This document shows positions 56,843 to 64,000 of a stretch of DNA of 64,000 nucleotides, in pieces. The stretch spans positions 62,001 to 126,000 of the forward strand of contig DATKFW010000032.1 in assembly GCA_035511075.1 (NCBI GenBank), in the 5' to 3' direction. Position numbers and translations under genes: made by a program. The DNA comes from DATAUD01 sp035511075. GTDB taxonomy: Bacteria; Verrucomicrobiota; Verrucomicrobiia; Limisphaerales; Palsa-1400. Every line of letters starts with the position of its first letter. Positions within the stretch are counted from its first letter, which is position 1. The notes below the pieces were generated by a model. That model did no database searches and was not told where the DNA came from. It saw only the letters and a program-made list of their open reading frames with translations.

Positions 56843-57619
56843 ATGTTGAAGAGATCGTATCTCACTCCAAACCGCCCTGAACAGGCGTTCACGCTGATCG
56901 AGCTTCTTGTCGTCATCGCCATCATCGCAATCCTGGCCGGGATGTTGTTGCCCGCGCTGGGGCAGGCCAAGATCAACGCCCAACGGAAAGTGACCCAGGC
57001 TGAGGAGAACAACCTGGTCGGCGCCATCAACCAGTACTATGCAACCTATAGCCGGCTCCCCGCCTCTTCCAACGCTGTCAACGCGGCCACAGGCGCAACC
57101 CTCAACTCGAACGATTTCACATTTGGCACCTACGATTTGAAGATACCTGCCCTGGCCGATCCGATCCTGACTCGCGGCGTCGGCTCCAAGAACGGAGGGG
57201 ACTACCAGACCAACAATGCCGAAGTGATGGCCATTCTTCGGGATGACAACTGGTACCCGGAATTCAATGGCAACTTCGGTCACATTTACAATCCGCAGCA
57301 AACGGTGTTTTACTCGCCGAAGGCGGCAGCGGGCACCAACACGCCGGGCGTCGGTTTCGGCAATCCCGGCCTGGGTTCGGACGAGGTGCTGCGCGATATT
57401 TGGGGCATGCCCTATATAATTACCCTGGACCTGAACTATAACAATCGAGTTTACGATGATACGCTGGAGCAGATGTATAAGGTAAATCATGCTGGCGCCC
57501 CTGCGTTGATAACACCGGGGGAAGCCGTGGTGTGGTCTTTTGGCCCTGCAAAAACGATTAACACAGGCGTGGGACTGGGCGTAAGCTCAAACAAGTACGC
57601 CGTCCTGAGTTTCCAATAA
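56843..57619 (+). CDS. Type II secretion / prepilin-like protein
   Basis: The 258 residues start with a prepilin leader: AFTLIELLVVIAIIAILAGM follows the cleavage site after a basic leader peptide, with the conserved Glu at mature position 5. The remaining part is globular with the pattern EVLRDIWGMPYIITLDLNYN seen in verrucomicrobial GspG/GspH-like proteins. It is probably assembled into a pseudopilus or left in the envelope; no secretion machine genes adjoin it. The element ends only 56 bases upstream, so its promoter may have been affected by insertion. Confidence 0.8.
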   Translation: MLKRSYLTPNRPEQAFTLIELLVVIAIIAILAGMLLPALGQAKINAQRKVTQAEENNLVGAINQYYATYSRLPASSNAVNAATGATLNSNDFTFGTYDLKIPALADPILTRGVGSKNGGDYQTNNAEVMAILRDDNWYPEFNGNFGHIYNPQQTVFYSPKAAAGTNTPGVGFGNPGLGSDEVLRDIWGMPYIITLDLNYNNRVYDDTLEQMYKVNHAGAPALITPGEAVVWSFGPAKTINTGVGLGVSSNKYAVLSFQ

Positions 57620-57635
57620 AGGCTGGCTGCGGGAC

Positions 57636-58028
57636 GTGAGTTCAAGTCAAGGATTTCTGGAGCCAGAGGGCTTGCGCGTGACGGTGGATCGCGTCATCTA
57701 CAATCCGGAGGCGAGAACACCGCCGGACCGGCCGCATTGTTTCATTTACGTTATCACCATTCATAACGGCAGCGATCACGCCGTGACGATCAAGGGGCGC
57801 AAGTGGGTGGTGACCAATGATCACGGAGAAGTGACCGCGCTGGAGGGCGACGGCGTGGTAGGCCAGACCCCCACGATTAATCCCGGCCAAAAATTCACCT
57901 ACAATTCTTTCCACTTGCTGGATTCAAAATCCGCAAAGGCCGAGGGGAGCTATGTCGGCAAGGATGACCTCGGCCGCAAGGTGTTGGCGCGGATCCCGGC
58001 TTTTCAGATGGCGGTGCCGGGAAGTTAG
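57636..58028 (+). CDS. apaG: ApaG protein
   Basis: The 130-residue beta-sandwich protein starts at GTG 57636. It matches ApaG/DUF525: VIYNPEARTPPDRPHCFIYV, VTIKGRKWVVTND, VGQTPTINPGQKFTYNSF and the acidic end. ApaG is linked to Co2+/Mg2+ handling and Ap4A metabolism, but its biochemical role is not settled. It lies 16 bases after the prepilin-like gene and may be co-transcribed. Confidence 0.9.
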   Translation: MSSSQGFLEPEGLRVTVDRVIYNPEARTPPDRPHCFIYVITIHNGSDHAVTIKGRKWVVTNDHGEVTALEGDGVVGQTPTINPGQKFTYNSFHLLDSKSAKAEGSYVGKDDLGRKVLARIPAFQMAVPGS

Positions 58029-58050
58029 GAGCGTGTCTCAAACACACGCT

Positions 58051-58269
58051 TTAACTGTGGCGGAATGTGATCCGGGCCTTGCCCAGATCGTACGGGGACA
58101 TCTGGACGTTGACCTTGTCTCCCACGCTGATACGGATGAAATTCTTGCGCATCTTGCCGGAGATATGGGCGAGGACCTCGTGGCCGTTGGGCAGGGCGAC
58201 GCGAAACATTGTGCCCGGCAACACTTGCGTCACCGTTCCCAGTAGTTCAATTGGTTCTTCTTTTGCCAA
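58051..58269 (-). CDS. infA: Translation initiation factor IF-1
   Basis: IF-1 binds the ribosomal A site during initiation. The frame from TTG 58269 gives 72 residues, the standard length, beginning (M)AKEEPIELLGTVTQV and containing the OB-fold core FRVALPNGHEVLAHISGKMR and VQMSPYDLGKARI. The next in-frame ATG upstream (58344) would add 25 unrelated residues, so the TTG start is strongly preferred. It is convergent with apaG. Confidence 0.93.
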   Translation of the reverse strand: MAKEEPIELLGTVTQVLPGTMFRVALPNGHEVLAHISGKMRKNFIRISVGDKVNVQMSPYDLGKARITFRHS

Positions 58270-58449
58270 GCATTGAATTGGGCTACGCGAACCCCTTATT
58301 CCATCGCGGTCGCGAACCTTGGCTCGCTCCCGGGCGAAAATCAAGGAAAGTTTTCATCGCCGGTCACTGGTCGAGGTTTCTTTGGGCTTGGGCGGCGTCG
58401 GAAACAGCCGCAAGGGGGGTCAACAATAATACGATTGCCGATATGCGGC

Positions 58450-60273
58450 TCACGCAGGCTTGAAAGGAACGATCGAGTCGATCCGGTAGCGTTTCTTGCC
58501 GCCTTCGACCGGCACTTCGACTTCCTCCGGCGGCTTGCGGTTAAGGAGCGCCTGGGCGACGGGTGTCAAATAACTGATGATGCCCTTTTCGGGATCGGAG
58601 TCCCACGCGCCAAGGACGATGAACTGTTCGCTGTGCTGCTGGTCCAGATCGGTGACACCGACCTGGGTTCCGATGCTGACGACGTCGATTCGGGGATTGG
58701 CAAAATCGGAGCCGCGCGCGCGGACCAATTGCGATTCCAGTTCGCCCTTGCGGCGCATCAGGATTTTCTGCATTTCCTTGGCGGCCTTGTATTCGTGGTT
58801 TTCGCGCAAATCGCCGTAACTGCGCGCCACGGCGATCTCTTTTGAATTGGCCGGGATGGATTTCTGCACCAGTTCGGCGTATTCGTTTTTGCGGCGTTCC
58901 AGGCTTTCCCAGGAAACGATGAACGAGGTGTCCTGCCGGGTCTGTTCGCCGGAAATCATGGTCTGCACCGCCGCATAGCTCTTGACGATGCGCGCCAGCA
59001 GCGAGCGTTTATCCATGTCGTCAAAACAAGGCGAAAGCTGCAACGCGCGCGTCAAGTCCTTGATCACCTCCAAATCGGCCGAGCCGATCAGTTCAACCAG
59101 CAGCGTTTGATCGTCCAGAATGTAATCGCGGAGCTTGTTGGACCGCTTTTCATTGAATTGGTCCCGCTCCATGGCCGTGAGCATGGCGCGGAAGACTTCC
59201 GGACCCAGGATGTCGGCAAAACTGTCCGACCGTTCGCGGGCCAGCCACAGAAGCAAATCGCTGCTGGCCTGATGCTGGCTGATGAGGCGCGCCAAAAGCT
59301 CCTTCAAACCGTCGAGTTTGCCGCCGGAAATCAGCGCGTGGGCGACTTCGGAAGCGACCTTGGCGGAAACGTGGTTCAACGATGCCAGGAGAGCGTCCGG
59401 CCAACGGTCGGGATTGCTGGCCTTGAAGGATTCCAGCGCCCGGCGATGTTTGGCCGCGGGCATCTGCTCCAAAATCGCGCCAATCCGCCCCGCCTCCTGT
59501 TGCCAGATGGAATTGGCGGCCAGTTCGCCTTCAGTGGGGGGCGCGCCCGTGGCCTGGCGGATGTCATCGCGCACAAAAATGGCCTCAAGGGCGATGGTCG
59601 GCTGCGTGCGTTGATGGGTGGCGATTTCCGAATTAAGGGTGGGTATGATTTCCGAGGCCGCTGCAGCCTTGTCATCCAGGTCGGACAGGCTCTTGAGAAT
59701 TTCGTGCGTGACAACCCCGCGAGCCTTGAGACCTTTGGCGGCGCGGAATTCCTCCATCAGCCGTTTTTGCAACGAGACTTCCTTGGCTTGATAAATAATG
59801 GGTTCGGACTTCTTTGAAGACACCTGAAAATGTCCGTCCCGTTTCAACTCGCGCTTGGCCCCTTCCCACCATTTTTTCCAATCATCCTTGATCACATCAG
59901 GCACCAGGACCTGCTGGATTTGATCGATGGTGGCGCGATTGCCGAAACTTTGCAGAACAAGTTTGATCAGGTCCAGATGATGGAGCGCCGCCATCTGGCG
60001 GAGGTTGTCCAGATCGGAGACTTTGCGGGCGTAAATGTGGTCGCTGGGGATGGGCTTGAGGGATTCGGCGGCGAAGTCCATGTCCATGGTGTGGCCGGGT
60101 TTGTTTTGAAAATCGATGGTGAAACGGCCAAACACCGTGTCCACGCTGGCTATTTTTCCGAACCCCCAGCTTCGATGATAGCAATAACCGCTCTCGGTCA
60201 AAGCCACCAGCGCATCCACGTGTTGGCGTGTCAATTTCCCGGCGGCGGCAAGTTTTTCAAATTCTTCTTTCAT
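58450..60273 (-). CDS. greA: Long GreA/GreB-family transcription factor
   Basis: The 607-residue protein ends in a GreA-like domain: NSKEIAVARSYGDLRENHEYKAAKE is the coiled-coil hairpin tip with acidic residues that reach into RNA polymerase, and QVGVTDLDQQHSEQFIVLG to EEVEVPVEG is the FKBP-like part. About 440 extra N-terminal residues (GYCYHRSWGFGKIASVDTVFG, then helical repeats) precede it. Chlamydial GreA is similarly long, so this seems to be a PVC-type architecture. ATG 60294 would add seven residues. It should rescue backtracked polymerase; the N-terminal role is unknown. Confidence 0.8.
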   Translation of the reverse strand: MKEEFEKLAAAGKLTRQHVDALVALTESGYCYHRSWGFGKIASVDTVFGRFTIDFQNKPGHTMDMDFAAESLKPIPSDHIYARKVSDLDNLRQMAALHHLDLIKLVLQSFGNRATIDQIQQVLVPDVIKDDWKKWWEGAKRELKRDGHFQVSSKKSEPIIYQAKEVSLQKRLMEEFRAAKGLKARGVVTHEILKSLSDLDDKAAAASEIIPTLNSEIATHQRTQPTIALEAIFVRDDIRQATGAPPTEGELAANSIWQQEAGRIGAILEQMPAAKHRRALESFKASNPDRWPDALLASLNHVSAKVASEVAHALISGGKLDGLKELLARLISQHQASSDLLLWLARERSDSFADILGPEVFRAMLTAMERDQFNEKRSNKLRDYILDDQTLLVELIGSADLEVIKDLTRALQLSPCFDDMDKRSLLARIVKSYAAVQTMISGEQTRQDTSFIVSWESLERRKNEYAELVQKSIPANSKEIAVARSYGDLRENHEYKAAKEMQKILMRRKGELESQLVRARGSDFANPRIDVVSIGTQVGVTDLDQQHSEQFIVLGAWDSDPEKGIISYLTPVAQALLNRKPPEEVEVPVEGGKKRYRIDSIVPFKPA

Positions 60274-60317
60274 CGCTAAATTCTCGCGTCCCATTCAAGT
60301 CTCAGCATTATTAGGAC

Positions 60318-61601
60318 GTGAGTGAAGAAAGTCCACGAGAAATTGCCGTCCGCGTTCTGGGCCGGCGGGCCAAGACGGGCCATTTTGTGGAACAACTGCT
60401 TGATCGCGAACTGGCCCGCCAGGCGCTTTCCGCCCAGGACCGGGGTTTGTGCCAGGAATTGGTGTTCGGAATGGTGCGCTGGCGGAGCACGCTGGATTGG
60501 CTGGTGGCGCGCAAAACGGAAGGACGAACTCAAAACGCAACAGTCCGCCTGCTGCTGGAACTGGGCCTTTATCAGCTATTTTGGCTGGAACGAATCCCGG
60601 ACCACGCCGCCGTCCACGAAACGGTCGAGTTGGGCAAACGCCTTGGTTTCGGGGCGCGGGCCGGATTTCTCAATGCCATCCTGCGCGGATATATCCGCCA
60701 ACGCGACCAAACCAGAGCGGCCCTGGAGGAATTAAAGCAATCCGATCCGGCCCTTGGCTATTCCCATCCGCCATGGCTGGTCCAACGGTGGCAGGAACGT
60801 TGGGGTTGCGAGCCGACATTGCGATTGCTCCAATGGAACAACAGCCCACCTCCTGTTTTTGCGCGGCTTAACCGGTTGAAAACCGATTTTCCGGGTTTGG
60901 CGGATCGATGGCGCAAGGAGGGGATCGAATTCGACCAACGGACCTGTGATTGGACGGAGCCGAATCTCGTCTTTGAATTGCGTTCGCACCCGCCGCTTGC
61001 CGATTGCGAGAGTTTTCAGGACGGATTTTTTTACGTCCAGGACCCGAGCACGCTGCTGGCCGTCCAACAATTGGCGCCGCAACCGGGTGAGACGATCCTT
61101 GACCTCTGCGCCGCCCCGGGGGGCAAAACCAGTTTCATTGCCCAAAAGATGGGCAATCGCGGGCGGATTGTCGCCCATGACACGCAACCCGGCCGTCTCA
61201 AGTTGCTTGAGGAAAACTGCCATCGTCTCGGCGTCGCCTGCGTTGAGGCGACTGGGACGCAGGACCCCTCCATCCAGTTTGATCGCATTTTGATTGATGC
61301 TCCCTGCTCAAATACCGGCGTTTTGCGACGGCGCGTGGATTTGCGATGGCGGGTGCAATCCGCGGAAATCGACCGATTGCGCAAGGGGCAGGCTGCGTTG
61401 CTGGCCCAGGCGGCGCCGCGCTTGAAACCCGGCGGCCTGCTCGTTTACAGCACGTGCAGCCTGGAGCCGGAGGAAAATGAGGAAGTTGTGAAGGAGTTTC
61501 TTGGCGCGCATCCTCAATTCCAATTGGAGGGCCAACGCCAACTGCTTCCCTTCACCGATCAAGTGGACGGCGCCTACGTCGCGAAGTTGCGAAAACGCTG
61601 A
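60318..61601 (+). CDS. rsmB: 16S rRNA (cytosine-967 C5)-methyltransferase
   Basis: The 427-residue protein has an N-terminal NusB-like RNA-binding domain (REIAVRVLGRRAKTGHFVEQ, RLLLELGLYQLFWLERIPDHAAVHETVELGKR) and a C-terminal m5C methyltransferase with the AdoMet motif DLCAAPGGKTSF, RILIDAPCSNTGVLRR and VYSTCSLEPEENE. The two Cys (in APCS and STCS) are the catalytic and release cysteines. It starts at GTG 60318 and diverges from the long greA gene. Confidence 0.93.
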   Translation: MSEESPREIAVRVLGRRAKTGHFVEQLLDRELARQALSAQDRGLCQELVFGMVRWRSTLDWLVARKTEGRTQNATVRLLLELGLYQLFWLERIPDHAAVHETVELGKRLGFGARAGFLNAILRGYIRQRDQTRAALEELKQSDPALGYSHPPWLVQRWQERWGCEPTLRLLQWNNSPPPVFARLNRLKTDFPGLADRWRKEGIEFDQRTCDWTEPNLVFELRSHPPLADCESFQDGFFYVQDPSTLLAVQQLAPQPGETILDLCAAPGGKTSFIAQKMGNRGRIVAHDTQPGRLKLLEENCHRLGVACVEATGTQDPSIQFDRILIDAPCSNTGVLRRRVDLRWRVQSAEIDRLRKGQAALLAQAAPRLKPGGLLVYSTCSLEPEENEEVVKEFLGAHPQFQLEGQRQLLPFTDQVDGAYVAKLRKR

Positions 61602-61619
61602 TTGACAGGGGCGCGCAAA

Positions 61620-62480
61620 TTACACAGTGATCACGGGATTGCGGAGGATGCCGATTCCGCTGATTTCGATTTCGACGATGTCCCCCGCCAGCAATCTGAA
61701 ATTGTCGAAAGGAACGATGCCGGTGCCTGTCAACAGGACGGCCCCGTGAGGAAACCGCTGGCAGCGCAGGAGAAAGCCGGCCAGTTCCGCGAAACTGCGT
61801 TTGATTTGGGCGGCGGAGGTTTCGCCGGCGAAGACGGTCTGGCCGTTTCGCTGAATCGTCAGGCGGATTTGCCAGGCGCGGGCCTCGATTTCGGTTACGC
61901 CCAGTTGAATCCACGGGCCAAGCGCGCACGAGCGGTCATAAACCTTGGCCTGCGGAAGATACAACAGGTTCTCCCCCTCGATATCGCGCGAACTCATGTC
62001 GTTGCCAATGGTGTGGCCGACAATGTCACCACCCGAATTGAGGACCAACGCCAGTTCAGGCTCCGGCACGCTCCAGGTCGCGTCGCGGCGAATGCCAACA
62101 GGCTCGCCGTGGGCGGCGACTTTCTCCCCCAGCGATTTGAAGAAGAGTTCGGGTCGTTCCGCCGCGTAAACCCGGTCGTACGCCGTCGCGCTGAACTGGG
62201 ATTCCTCCATGCGCGCCGCCTTGCTGCGCAGATACGTGACTCCGGCGGCCCAGATTTCCTGGCGCTCCACGGGCGCGCACCAGAGCGCCTGGGAAATCGG
62301 GAAACGCGGCAGGCCCTCCGACGCAAGCCGCGTCAGCCGCTCCAACACGTCCTGGCTTTCCAGCAACGGCTCCAGTTGCGTGATTCCGGCGGGCGTCAAA
62401 TCGAATAATTCGGAGCCGTCCGCCGCCAATCCCACGCGAACGATGTCGCCGGCGTCGCGCCTAAATCGGCAGATTTTCAT
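61620..62480 (-). CDS. Fumarylacetoacetate hydrolase family enzyme, sugar-acid type
   Basis: The 286-residue enzyme has the FAH fold: IWAAGVTYLRSKAARMEES, the metal site around VPEPELALVLNSGG (E-x-E), IGNDMSSRDIEGENLLYLPQ and AKVYDRSCALGPWI. The region matches 2-keto-3-deoxy-sugar-acid dehydratases (arabonate-type) more than true fumarylacetoacetase. It probably handles a 2-oxo-3-deoxy acid in the cytosol, in line with the hydrolase and SDR genes that diverge from it. It converges on rsmB. Confidence 0.78.
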   Translation of the reverse strand: MKICRFRRDAGDIVRVGLAADGSELFDLTPAGITQLEPLLESQDVLERLTRLASEGLPRFPISQALWCAPVERQEIWAAGVTYLRSKAARMEESQFSATAYDRVYAAERPELFFKSLGEKVAAHGEPVGIRRDATWSVPEPELALVLNSGGDIVGHTIGNDMSSRDIEGENLLYLPQAKVYDRSCALGPWIQLGVTEIEARAWQIRLTIQRNGQTVFAGETSAAQIKRSFAELAGFLLRCQRFPHGAVLLTGTGIVPFDNFRLLAGDIVEIEISGIGILRNPVITV

Positions 62481-62530
62481 AAACTCTCGCTTGTAAATGA
62501 TCCTTTTACACCATAAAGCTGGCGCGGAAA

Positions 62531-63859
62531 ATGAAAATTGACCAACAAATCCAGCCGGCCAATTTGACCCGCAAAATCAACCGGCTTTGGGAGTTGTCCG
62601 GTCAGAAAATTCGTTCGATCGAGCGCGCCTTCGATCCCGCCAAAGGTTCCCCGGTTTTCACTGTTCGCGGGCGTTACACCGCGCGCGGGTGGACGGAGTG
62701 GACGCAGGGCTTCAAGGTCGGCGCGGCCCTCTTGCAGTTTGACGCGACGGGCGAGGCTGATTTTCTCGAATTGGGAAGGACTCAAACGGTGAAGTCGATG
62801 GCGCCGCACGCGAGCCATTTCGGCGTTCACGATCACGGTTTCAACAACGTCAGCACGTACGGGAATTTGTTGCGCCTGATGGCCGAGGGCCGCATTGCCG
62901 AAAACCCGTGGGAGCGCGCTTTTTACGAATTGGCGCTCAAACTCAGCGGCGCGACGCAAGCCCGGCGATGGACGGCGCTCAAGGACGGCGGCGGCTTCAT
63001 TTATTCCTTCAACGGTCCGCATTCGCTTTTCGTGGACTCCATCCGCACGTTGCGCGTCCTGGCCCTCTCCCATCAATTGGGCCACGTCCTGATGGAGGAG
63101 AACGACCGCCGCGTTTCGTTGCTCGACCGTATCAAAGCTCACGCCGCCGCAACGGCGAAGTATTCCGTTTATTATGGGGAAGGCCGCGACGCCTACGACA
63201 TCCGCGGACGCACCGCGCACGAATCCATCTTCAACACCAACGACGGAAGTTTCCGTTGCGCCAATTCGCAGCAGGGATACTCGCCGTTGAGCACGTGGAC
63301 GCGCGGGCTGGCCTGGGCCATGTGCGGATTTGCCGAACAACTGGAATTCATGCGGGCCATCGGCGACAATTCCATCACGGCCCAATTGCGCAAGGCGGCC
63401 GAGGCGACCTGCGATTTCTATATACGACAAGCCACCGCCGCCGACGGCATTCCGTATTGGGACACCGGCGCGCCGCAATTGCATTTCCTGGGAGATTGGC
63501 GCTCGCGCCCGGCGGACCCGTTCAATCCGCACGAACCGGTGGACAGCTCCGCCGCCGCCATCGCCGCGCAAGGTCTGCTGCGCCTGGGCCGGCACCTGAA
63601 AAACAAACGCTATTGGCAGGCGGGCCTTACTGTTTTGAACGCGCTGTTCGATGAACCCTACATCAGCGCCGACCCGAAACACCAGGGCCTCATCCTGCAT
63701 AGCATCTATCATCGCCCCAACGGCTGGGACCACATTCCGCGCGGGCGCACTGTTCCTTGCGGGGAGTCCAGCATGTGGGGGGATTATCACGCGCGCGAGG
63801 CCGCGCTCTACGTCCAGCGCGCCGCCACCGGCGCCCGATACCTGACTTTTTTTCTATGA
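62531..63859 (+). CDS. GH88-like unsaturated glucuronyl hydrolase
   Basis: The 442-residue protein resembles (alpha/alpha)6-barrel hydrolases that remove unsaturated uronic acids from polysaccharide-lyase products. Visible are SMAPHASHFGVHDHGFNNVSTYG (substrate pocket with Asp), IFNTNDGSFRC, STWTRGLAWAMCGFAEQLEF and IPYWDTGAPQ. No signal peptide is seen, so it acts in the cytosol on imported oligosaccharides. Its stop overlaps the next gene start (ATGA), indicating an operon with the SDR. Confidence 0.75.
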   Translation: MKIDQQIQPANLTRKINRLWELSGQKIRSIERAFDPAKGSPVFTVRGRYTARGWTEWTQGFKVGAALLQFDATGEADFLELGRTQTVKSMAPHASHFGVHDHGFNNVSTYGNLLRLMAEGRIAENPWERAFYELALKLSGATQARRWTALKDGGGFIYSFNGPHSLFVDSIRTLRVLALSHQLGHVLMEENDRRVSLLDRIKAHAAATAKYSVYYGEGRDAYDIRGRTAHESIFNTNDGSFRCANSQQGYSPLSTWTRGLAWAMCGFAEQLEFMRAIGDNSITAQLRKAAEATCDFYIRQATAADGIPYWDTGAPQLHFLGDWRSRPADPFNPHEPVDSSAAAIAAQGLLRLGRHLKNKRYWQAGLTVLNALFDEPYISADPKHQGLILHSIYHRPNGWDHIPRGRTVPCGESSMWGDYHAREAALYVQRAATGARYLTFFL

Positions 63860-64000
63860 CCCCAAAGAAACCTGTGGCCCTGGTGACCGGCGGATCTCGA
63901 GGCATTGGCCTGGGCATCGCGCAGGCGCTGGCGCGCGAAAATTTTGATTTGGCCCTTTGCGGTGTTCGCGATGAAACCGCCGTTGCGCCGTCGCTGGCCG
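63856..64000 (+). CDS. SDR-family oxidoreductase, N-terminal part
   Basis: The gene runs off the right edge; 48 codons are visible. VALVTGGSRGIGLGIAQALA is the classical short-chain dehydrogenase TGxxxGIG nucleotide site. Coupling to the GH88-like gene suggests a sugar or uronate oxidoreductase, although a FabG-like ketoreductase is possible. Confidence 0.85.
   Translation, partial: MTPKKPVALVTGGSRGIGLGIAQALARENFDLALCGVRDETAVAPSLA

Overview
The window looks like a chromosomal segment of a verrucomicrobial bacterium, probably near the Limisphaerales/Pedosphaera group (inference from gene content). Pointers are a PVC-type secreted dehydrogenase with a C-terminal CxxCH domain, an ECF sigma factor next to a Ser/Thr kinase with TPR repeats, a very long GreA-like protein resembling the long chlamydial GreA, a PEP-CTERM protein, and the FTLIELLVVIAIIAILAGML prepilin leader. 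LpxC-FabZ and LpxA mean it makes lipid A, so it has an outer membrane. The host DNA is GC-rich and few genes have strong Shine-Dalgarno sites.

Layout: 1-1.4 kb has the groL end and a small toxin-antitoxin locus whose toxin is frameshifted. 1.4-4.7 kb (minus) is lpxC/fabZ-lpxA-dxr. 4.8-8.2 kb is a single-chain type IIG restriction-methylation enzyme. 8.4-10.9 kb is a secreted dehydrogenase/haem protein. 11-17 kb is gyrB, a zeta-like kinase, a small partner and gyrA, closely linked. 17-20 kb has a lipoprotein and an SsuABC/NrtABC-type transporter, plus a stray duplicated piece of its permease gene. 20.5-26 kb has an AI-2E family exporter, fabI and pyruvate carboxylase. 26-29.8 kb has a GspC-like protein, a two-component pair and a fosmidomycin-resistance-type MFS protein. 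29.8-42.8 kb has a YyaL-type thioredoxin-domain protein, sigma/kinase pair, secreted repeat protein, MFS carrier, YceI and Gfo/Idh proteins and a PIN toxin pair. 43-46.5 kb is prpBCD, ended by a 213-bp palindromic element.

47.3-56.8 kb is the most unusual part: an integrative element in the 3' end of tRNA-Val(GAC). Three att copies are visible (47326, 55477, 56758). The element carries orf118-xis-int at the left, a three-gene secreted-protein cargo operon in the middle, and an HUH Rep gene, an accessory gene and a small ORF at the right. The integrase frame runs through the att core; in the chromosome it stops inside the tRNA, but in a circular form it would continue for 66 codons into the right end and be translationally coupled (successive ATGA overlaps) to the two genes before rep. 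Integration would therefore cut one int-rep operon in two. A second right end and a PEP-CTERM passenger gene form a tandem, integrase-less neighbour.

56.8-64 kb returns to the chromosome: prepilin-like protein, apaG, infA (TTG start), long GreA, rsmB, a FAH-family enzyme, a GH88-like hydrolase and the start of an SDR gene, the last three suggesting sugar-acid or uronate breakdown.
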